Notes under the pieces: model-generated
Database searches by the model: none
The model's input: the letters and a program-made list of their open reading frames with translations, nothing else
Told to the model about the DNA's origin: nothing
Part shown: piece by piece, positions 60,124-64,000 of the stretch
Position numbering within the stretch: position 1 is the first letter of the stretch
How the letters are laid out: each line of letters opens with the position of its first letter
Position numbers and translations under genes: made by a program
Assembly: GCA_052387905.1 (NCBI GenBank)
Contig: JBQTIR010000025.1
Span: 26,721 to 90,720 of the forward strand
Length of the DNA: 64,000 bases
Direction: 5' to 3'
DNA from: JBQTII01 sp052387905
Lineage (GTDB): Bacteria; Actinomycetota; Actinomycetes; Sporichthyales; Sporichthyaceae

Positions 60124-61056
60124 ATGGCAGTGGAGAACGTCGTCCCTCCCGCGGCGGCGGCCGCGCTCGCGGATGCCCGAGCCGCCTTCGCCACGCACCT
60201 GCGCGCTGAGCGCGGCCTGTCCCCGCACACGGTGCGGGCCTATCTCGGCGACGTCGACCGGTTGCTGGCGCACGCCGCGCGATCGGGCGTCCTCGACCCG
60301 GATGACCTGACCCTCGCTGTGCTCCGTCGCTGGCTCGCGCTGGAGCGGACCACCAGACACGCTGATTCCACCATCGCCCGGCGCGCCGCGGCTGCCCGGG
60401 TGTTCACTGCCTTTGTGGCACGAACCGGACGGGCGCGAACGGATGCGGGCGCGGGGCTGAGCAGCCCCAAGGTGCGCCGGCGTCTGCCTGGCGTGCTGAC
60501 CCATGAACAGGCCGAGGCTCTGATGGTGGCCCCGGACCTGGAGTCCGGGTCCACCGGGGTGCGCGATCGTGCCGTCCTGGAGTTGCTCTACGCCAGCGGA
60601 CTGCGGGTCGGTGAATTGGTGTCCCTGGACATCGACGATCTGGATCGGGCCCGGCGGACCGTGCGTGCGATCGGCAAGGGCGACAAGGAACGCGTCGTCC
60701 CGATCGGAGCGCCGGCCTTTGCAGCGATCGACGCCTGGCTCTGCCGCGGGCGCCCGCAGGTGGCCACCGCCGATTCCGGCCCCGCACTTTTCCTCGGGGT
60801 GCGCGGTCGGCGGCTGGACCAGCGCGCCGTGCGAACACTGATGGATCGTCATTTGGCCGGGATCGAGGGCGTAGGCAAGCTGAGCCCGCATGCCCTGCGG
60901 CACACCGCGGCCACACATTTGCTGCATGGCGGGGCGGACCTTCGCAGCGTTCAGGAGCTGCTCGGTCACGCTACGCTCACGACGACCCAGATCTACACCC
61001 ACGTTTCGGTCGAGCGACTGCGGGCCTCCTATGAGCAAGCGCACCCTCGTGCCTGA
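60124..61056 (+). CDS. xerC: Tyrosine recombinase XerC-type
   Basis: 310 residues from ATG 60124. A core-binding domain (15-110) is followed by the catalytic domain with Arg in ASGLRVGELVSLD, KGDKERVVPI, HALRHTAATHLLHGG (HxxR), LLGHATLTTTQIYTHV (His and catalytic Tyr). All six catalytic positions are present. Likely resolves chromosome dimers; conserved between dprA and whiG, so unlikely to be a phage integrase. No clear ribosome binding site; an in-frame ATG at 60085 is an alternative. Confidence 0.9.
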   Translation: MAVENVVPPAAAAALADARAAFATHLRAERGLSPHTVRAYLGDVDRLLAHAARSGVLDPDDLTLAVLRRWLALERTTRHADSTIARRAAAARVFTAFVARTGRARTDAGAGLSSPKVRRRLPGVLTHEQAEALMVAPDLESGSTGVRDRAVLELLYASGLRVGELVSLDIDDLDRARRTVRAIGKGDKERVVPIGAPAFAAIDAWLCRGRPQVATADSGPALFLGVRGRRLDQRAVRTLMDRHLAGIEGVGKLSPHALRHTAATHLLHGGADLRSVQELLGHATLTTTQIYTHVSVERLRASYEQAHPRA

Positions 61057-61879
61057 GGCAGGCGCGGTCGCCCCGACCGGGGCGGTGCCGTCTGCGCGTG
61101 TGGGGGGCCAGGGCGGCGAGGAACCGGACGAGGCCCGTTGGCAGCGTTATCGCTCGGCCAAGGACATCGCGGTGCGCGACCAGTTGATCCTGGAGTACAC
61201 CCCGCTGGTCCGCGGGGTTGCCGCGCGGGTGAGTGCCGGACTGCCGACCAGCGTCGACATCGGCGACTGCATTTCCTATGGCGTGTTCGGGCTGATCGAC
61301 GCGATCGAGAAGTACGACCCTGACCGCGGGATCCGCTTCGAGCCGTACGCGATTCGCCGGATCCGCGGCGCGATCCTCGATGAGCTGCGCGCGCTCGACT
61401 GGATTCCCCGCTCGGTGCGGGCCAAGGCGCGTGCGCTCGAGCAGGCCTACGCCCGCCTCGAGGCCGCCCTGCACCGGACACCGACCGAGGCCGAGTTGGC
61501 AGTGGAGCTTGAGCTGACCGTCGAGGAACTCCAGACCATGTTCAGCCAGGTCGCCCTGGTCAACGTGCTGGCGTTGGACGAGCTACTCGGCGCCGGTGAG
61601 GACACTCCGGGCGTGATGAGTCTGGGGGAGACCCTGGCCGATCTCGATGCCGAGGACCCGGTCGCGGCGTTCGAGTCCCAGGAGACCCGTCGCATGCTCG
61701 CCGAGGCGTTATCCGGTCTCACCGAACGCGAGCAGCGGGTGATCGCGCTCTACTACGGCGAGGGCCAAACCCTCGCCCAGATCGGCCGCGATATGGGGGT
61801 CTCGGAGAGCCGGGTGTGCCAGATCCACACCAAGGCCATGGTTGCGCTGCGCGTCGCGCTGGTCGAAGCGCGGCACTGA
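61031..61879 (+). CDS. whiG: RNA polymerase sigma factor WhiG/FliA type
   Basis: 282 residues. Region 2 (about 45-115) contains LVRGVAARVSAGLPTSVDIG and FEPYAIRRIRGAILDELRAL; region 3 has the RTPTEAELAVELELTVEEL stretch; region 4 has LTEREQRVIALYYGEG with YSEGRVCQ-like SESRVCQIHTKA. Orthologues start sporulation in aerial hyphae (Streptomyces) or motility programmes. The start lies inside the xerC end, giving translational coupling. Its last 160 bases are also read antisense by the M23 gene. Confidence 0.93.
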   Translation: MSKRTLVPEAGAVAPTGAVPSARVGGQGGEEPDEARWQRYRSAKDIAVRDQLILEYTPLVRGVAARVSAGLPTSVDIGDCISYGVFGLIDAIEKYDPDRGIRFEPYAIRRIRGAILDELRALDWIPRSVRAKARALEQAYARLEAALHRTPTEAELAVELELTVEELQTMFSQVALVNVLALDELLGAGEDTPGVMSLGETLADLDAEDPVAAFESQETRRMLAEALSGLTEREQRVIALYYGEGQTLAQIGRDMGVSESRVCQIHTKAMVALRVALVEARH

Positions 61880-62468
61880 GCACAAGTATTACGGCCGCGC
61901 CGACCAGGCCCGCCCGCCCCGACCGTCCGCTGCTGTCCCCGACTCCCATCGCGGTGGCGGCAGAGTCCAGGGCGGTGGCGGTTCCGCCGCGGGGCAGGGG
62001 CAGCAGTATCACCGGCGACCGTCCGGCCAGCGAGGCCATCGGGTCCAGGTAGCGCTCGCCGCGGCGCAGACCCCAGTGCAGACACGCCGCGGGCGTGCAG
62101 TGCCCCGCCCCTGCCATCAGGCCCAACGGTGCTCCTTGCTCCACGCGCGTGCCCACGGCGAGCGTGCTCAGGACCGGTTCGAAGCTGCTCCGCAACCCGC
62201 CCCGATGGGTGAGGACCAGCACCGCCCGCCCGGCGACGGGGCCGGCGAAGGTGACGCGACCCGGCCCCGGCGCCCGCACCACGGCCCCCGGCACAGCAGC
62301 GAGATCCACCCCGCGGTGTCCGGCGCCATAGCGACCATCCGGGGCCTCGAAACTGCGGATCACGACAGGCGGGCCCGGCACGGGTGGCTCCCAGCGGTTG
62401 TCCACGCCGGCCCCGGAAGCCGTGGTGAGGCCGAGTAGCAGGGTCGGCACGAGCGTCGACGCGATCAT
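61719..62468 (-). CDS. M23-family peptidoglycan peptidase, exported
   Basis: 249 residues. N-terminal signal peptide MIASTLVPTLLLGLTTASGA. Catalytic-domain motifs GAGHRGVDLAA (HxxxD) and, with a likely disulfide, AGHCTPAACLHWGLRRG (the HxH is CLH, as in actinobacterial relatives). A second hydrophobic segment AGLVGAAVILVLSAAL near 190-205 is followed by a low-complexity basic tail read antisense to whiG. The typical enzyme would end near 180, so the tail may be a read-through extension. No clear ribosome binding site. Confidence 0.8.
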   Translation of the reverse strand: MIASTLVPTLLLGLTTASGAGVDNRWEPPVPGPPVVIRSFEAPDGRYGAGHRGVDLAAVPGAVVRAPGPGRVTFAGPVAGRAVLVLTHRGGLRSSFEPVLSTLAVGTRVEQGAPLGLMAGAGHCTPAACLHWGLRRGERYLDPMASLAGRSPVILLPLPRGGTATALDSAATAMGVGDSSGRSGRAGLVGAAVILVLSAALRPARRAAQPWPWCGSGTPGSPRPPYRGRSGRGFGPRRSRARSPAARVR

Positions 62469-62877
62469 GTAACGGAGCCTGGGTCCTCCGCCCGCGTCGC
62501 CAGAAGTACCGTGGCGGAGATTGTGGACAGCGCGGCGACTTCGCGGCTCCTGTGGACAACCACATGGCCAACGACTCCTTCGTCGTCGACGCGGCAGGAC
62601 CGACCGTCGGCGCTCCCAACGCTTGCGTTAGACTTCCCGGCGGCGACCCGGCAACGGGTCGTACTTCGCACGCCCTCCGGCGCACCGGCGTCCCGCTCCT
62701 GGGATCTCCGCGTGAGCCGGTGCGCGCGCCCTCGGTCGCTCACCCCGGTAAGCGTTCGGCGCGCCCAGGGCATCAGGGTGGGAACCGACCGGTTTCCATG
62801 ACGTAACCGAGGTCCGCCACTTCGGCGGGCATCAGAAATAGACCCCCGGATCAACGGGGTCGCGAGGAGACACACCC
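62469..62877 (+). promoter_or_regulatory. Upstream region of rpsB
   Basis: About 400 bases without a supported gene. It contains two DnaA-box-like 9-mers on the minus strand (TGTGGACAG at 62522-62530, TGTGGACAA at 62551-62559) and a TAGACT -10-like box (62629-62634), implying an rpsB leader of about 240 bases. A GTGAGC/GCTCAC stem (62712-62717 with 62738-62743) lies in that leader, possibly for S2 autoregulation. Confidence 0.5.
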
Positions 62878-63810
62878 ATGGCCGTCGTCACGATGCGCCA
62901 GCTGCTCGAGAGCGGTGTCCACTTCGGGCACCAGACTCGTCGCTGGAACCCCAAGATGAAGCGCTACATCTTCACCGAGCGCAATGGCATCTACATCATC
63001 GACCTGCAGCAGTCGCTGTCCTACATCGACCGCGCGTTCGAGTTCATTAAGGCCACCGTCGCCCACGGCGGTTCGGTCATGTTCGTCGGCACCAAGAAGC
63101 AGGCCCAGGAGCCGATCGCCGAGCAGGCGACGCGCGTCGGGATGCCCTATGTGAACGAGCGTTGGTTGGGCGGCATGCTGACCAACTTCCAGACCGTGCA
63201 CAAGCGGCTGGTCCGCCTCAAGGAGCTTGAGCTCCTCGACTTCGACGACGTGGCCGGCTCGGGCATGACGAAGAAGGAACTGCTGTTCCTCAAGCGCGAG
63301 AAGGACAAGCTCACCAAGACCCTCGGTGGCATCCGGGACATGACCCGCATCCCGAGCGCGATCTGGATCGTGGACACCAAGAAGGAGCACATCGCGGTCG
63401 GTGAGGCGCGCAAGCTGCGTATCCCCATCGTCGCGATCCTGGACACGAACTGTGACCCCGACGAGGTCGACTACAAGATTCCCGGCAACGACGATGCGAT
63501 CCGCTCGATCGCCCTGCTGACCCGCGTGGTCGCCGATGCCGTCGCCGAGGGTCTCAAGGCCCGTTCCGGTGCGCGTGAGGAGCAGGCCGGCGGTCAGGTT
63601 GCCGTCGGTGAGCCGATGGCCGAGTGGGAGGCCGAATTGCTCGCCACCGACGCAGCTCCGGCTACCGACGCGGCTCCGGATGCCAGCGCAGCTCCAGTCG
63701 CGCTGGCCCCGGTTGCGCAGGCCCCCGCCGGCGAAGCTGCTGTCGCGGAGGTGTCCGCTTCGGACGCCCCCGTCGCGGAAGCAGCCGCCGAGGCGCCGAC
63801 CGAGGCATAG
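62878..63810 (+). CDS. rpsB: 30S ribosomal protein S2 with acidic tail
   Basis: 310 residues. Core S2 1-245: TMRQLLESGVHFGHQTRRWN, FVGTKKQAQEPIAEQA and NERWLGGMLTNFQTV. From about 255 an Ala/Pro-rich acidic tail of roughly 55 residues, similar in composition to that on S16 here. GAGGAGA precedes the ATG. A terminator-like hairpin follows, before tsf. Confidence 0.97.
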   Translation: MAVVTMRQLLESGVHFGHQTRRWNPKMKRYIFTERNGIYIIDLQQSLSYIDRAFEFIKATVAHGGSVMFVGTKKQAQEPIAEQATRVGMPYVNERWLGGMLTNFQTVHKRLVRLKELELLDFDDVAGSGMTKKELLFLKREKDKLTKTLGGIRDMTRIPSAIWIVDTKKEHIAVGEARKLRIPIVAILDTNCDPDEVDYKIPGNDDAIRSIALLTRVVADAVAEGLKARSGAREEQAGGQVAVGEPMAEWEAELLATDAAPATDAAPDASAAPVALAPVAQAPAGEAAVAEVSASDAPVAEAAAEAPTEA

Positions 63811-63817
63811 AGCCACC

Positions 63818-63858
63818 GGCTGGGTGCGGTTACCGCGGCGCGGTGACCGCACCCAGCC
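63818..63858 (+). terminator. Hairpin between rpsB and tsf
   Basis: A 19-bp stem (63818-63836 with 63840-63858) with one mismatch and a three-base loop. As tsf is usually co-transcribed, it may attenuate rather than stop transcription. Confidence 0.75.
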
Positions 63859-63920
63859 CCCTCATCTGACCCTTCATCACTGACACTGTTCTCACCAAAA
63901 GAATTGGACGGCACCACACG

Positions 63921-64000
63921 ATGGCTGACTTCACCGCCGCGGACGTCAAGAAGCTCCGGGAGCTCACCGGCGCCGGAATGATGGACTGCAAGAAGGCGCT
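63921..64000 (+). CDS. tsf: Elongation factor Ts, 5' part
   Basis: 26 codons before the window ends: MADFTAADVKKLRELTGAG then MMDCKKA, the standard EF-Ts UBA-like N-terminus. Exchanges nucleotide on EF-Tu. Lies 110 bases after rpsB beyond a hairpin. Confidence 0.96.
   Translation, partial: MADFTAADVKKLRELTGAGMMDCKKA

Noticed and set aside
60124..61056. XerC-type gene as a phage or mobile-element integrase
   Set aside because: It lies in the conserved dprA-whiG context, has XerC length and motifs, and no attachment site or phage genes are nearby.

Overview
The window is a high-GC, gene-dense chromosomal segment of an actinobacterium. Evidence for this is the HupB-type histone-like protein with a lysine-rich tail, an NdgR-type IclR regulator next to leuCD, a WhiG-type sigma factor beside rpsB, a SepIVA-like septation protein, the F420 gene cofC, GTG/TTG starts, and many promoters whose -10 box lies 6-8 bases from the start codon (probable leaderless mRNAs). 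Gene order resembles the Streptomyces/Frankiales core from ilvBNC to rpsB-tsf. The genus cannot be fixed from this stretch alone; whiG suggests a sporulating or motile lineage. Both window ends cut genes (ilvB on the left, tsf on the right).

Layout. 1-10.3 kb: branched-chain amino acid and serine synthesis (ilvB-ilvN-ilvC, serA, leuB, ilvE, cimA), interrupted by one gene that fuses an OB-fold/zinc-ribbon (DUF35) domain to a thiolase-like domain. cimA is preceded by an attenuator-like leader with an eight-codon leader peptide containing Leu-Ile-Ile. 10.3-14.2 kb: two minus-strand genes, a fumarylacetoacetase-family gene, gltX, tRNA-Gln(CUG) and tRNA-Glu(CUC). 14.2-18.6 kb: an accessory patch beside the tRNAs, with a BrnT/BrnA-like toxin-antitoxin pair, a frameshifted remnant of a MobF/TraA relaxase, a methyltransferase, an isocitrate-lyase/PEP-mutase family gene and a trans-sulfuration PLP enzyme. 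18.6-28.4 kb: ndgR/leuCD, hup, cofC, plsC, ddl, a DUF3515 lipoprotein, a stand-alone Lrp ligand domain, thiL, thiD, rpmB. 28.5-42.2 kb: a mazEF-type pair, recG, rsmD, coaD, sepIVA-like, yceD, rpmF, rnc, mutM, a small coiled-coil protein, smc, a degenerate HAD protein, ftsY.

42.2-48.4 kb: nitrogen control. A tandem amtB-glnK-amtB-glnK-glnD array has a pair of GlnR-like boxes of identical spacing before each amtB copy. The two transporters differ at the first position of the twin-histidine site (His in copy 1, Glu in copy 2), which suggests functional divergence. 48.4-64 kb: ffh, an amidohydrolase, rpsP-khpA-rimM-trmD-rplS, two tandem signal peptidases, rnhB, a DUF2469 gene, yraN-comM-dprA, xerC-whiG, an M23-peptidase gene antisense to the end of whiG, rpsB and the start of tsf.

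The most interesting items are the cimA leader, the diverged amtB pair, the ndgR operator nested in its own promoter, the decayed conjugative element at the tRNA locus, the HAD protein that has lost most catalytic motifs between smc and ftsY, and a dispersed intergenic repeat found at 2.6 kb and 28.1 kb.
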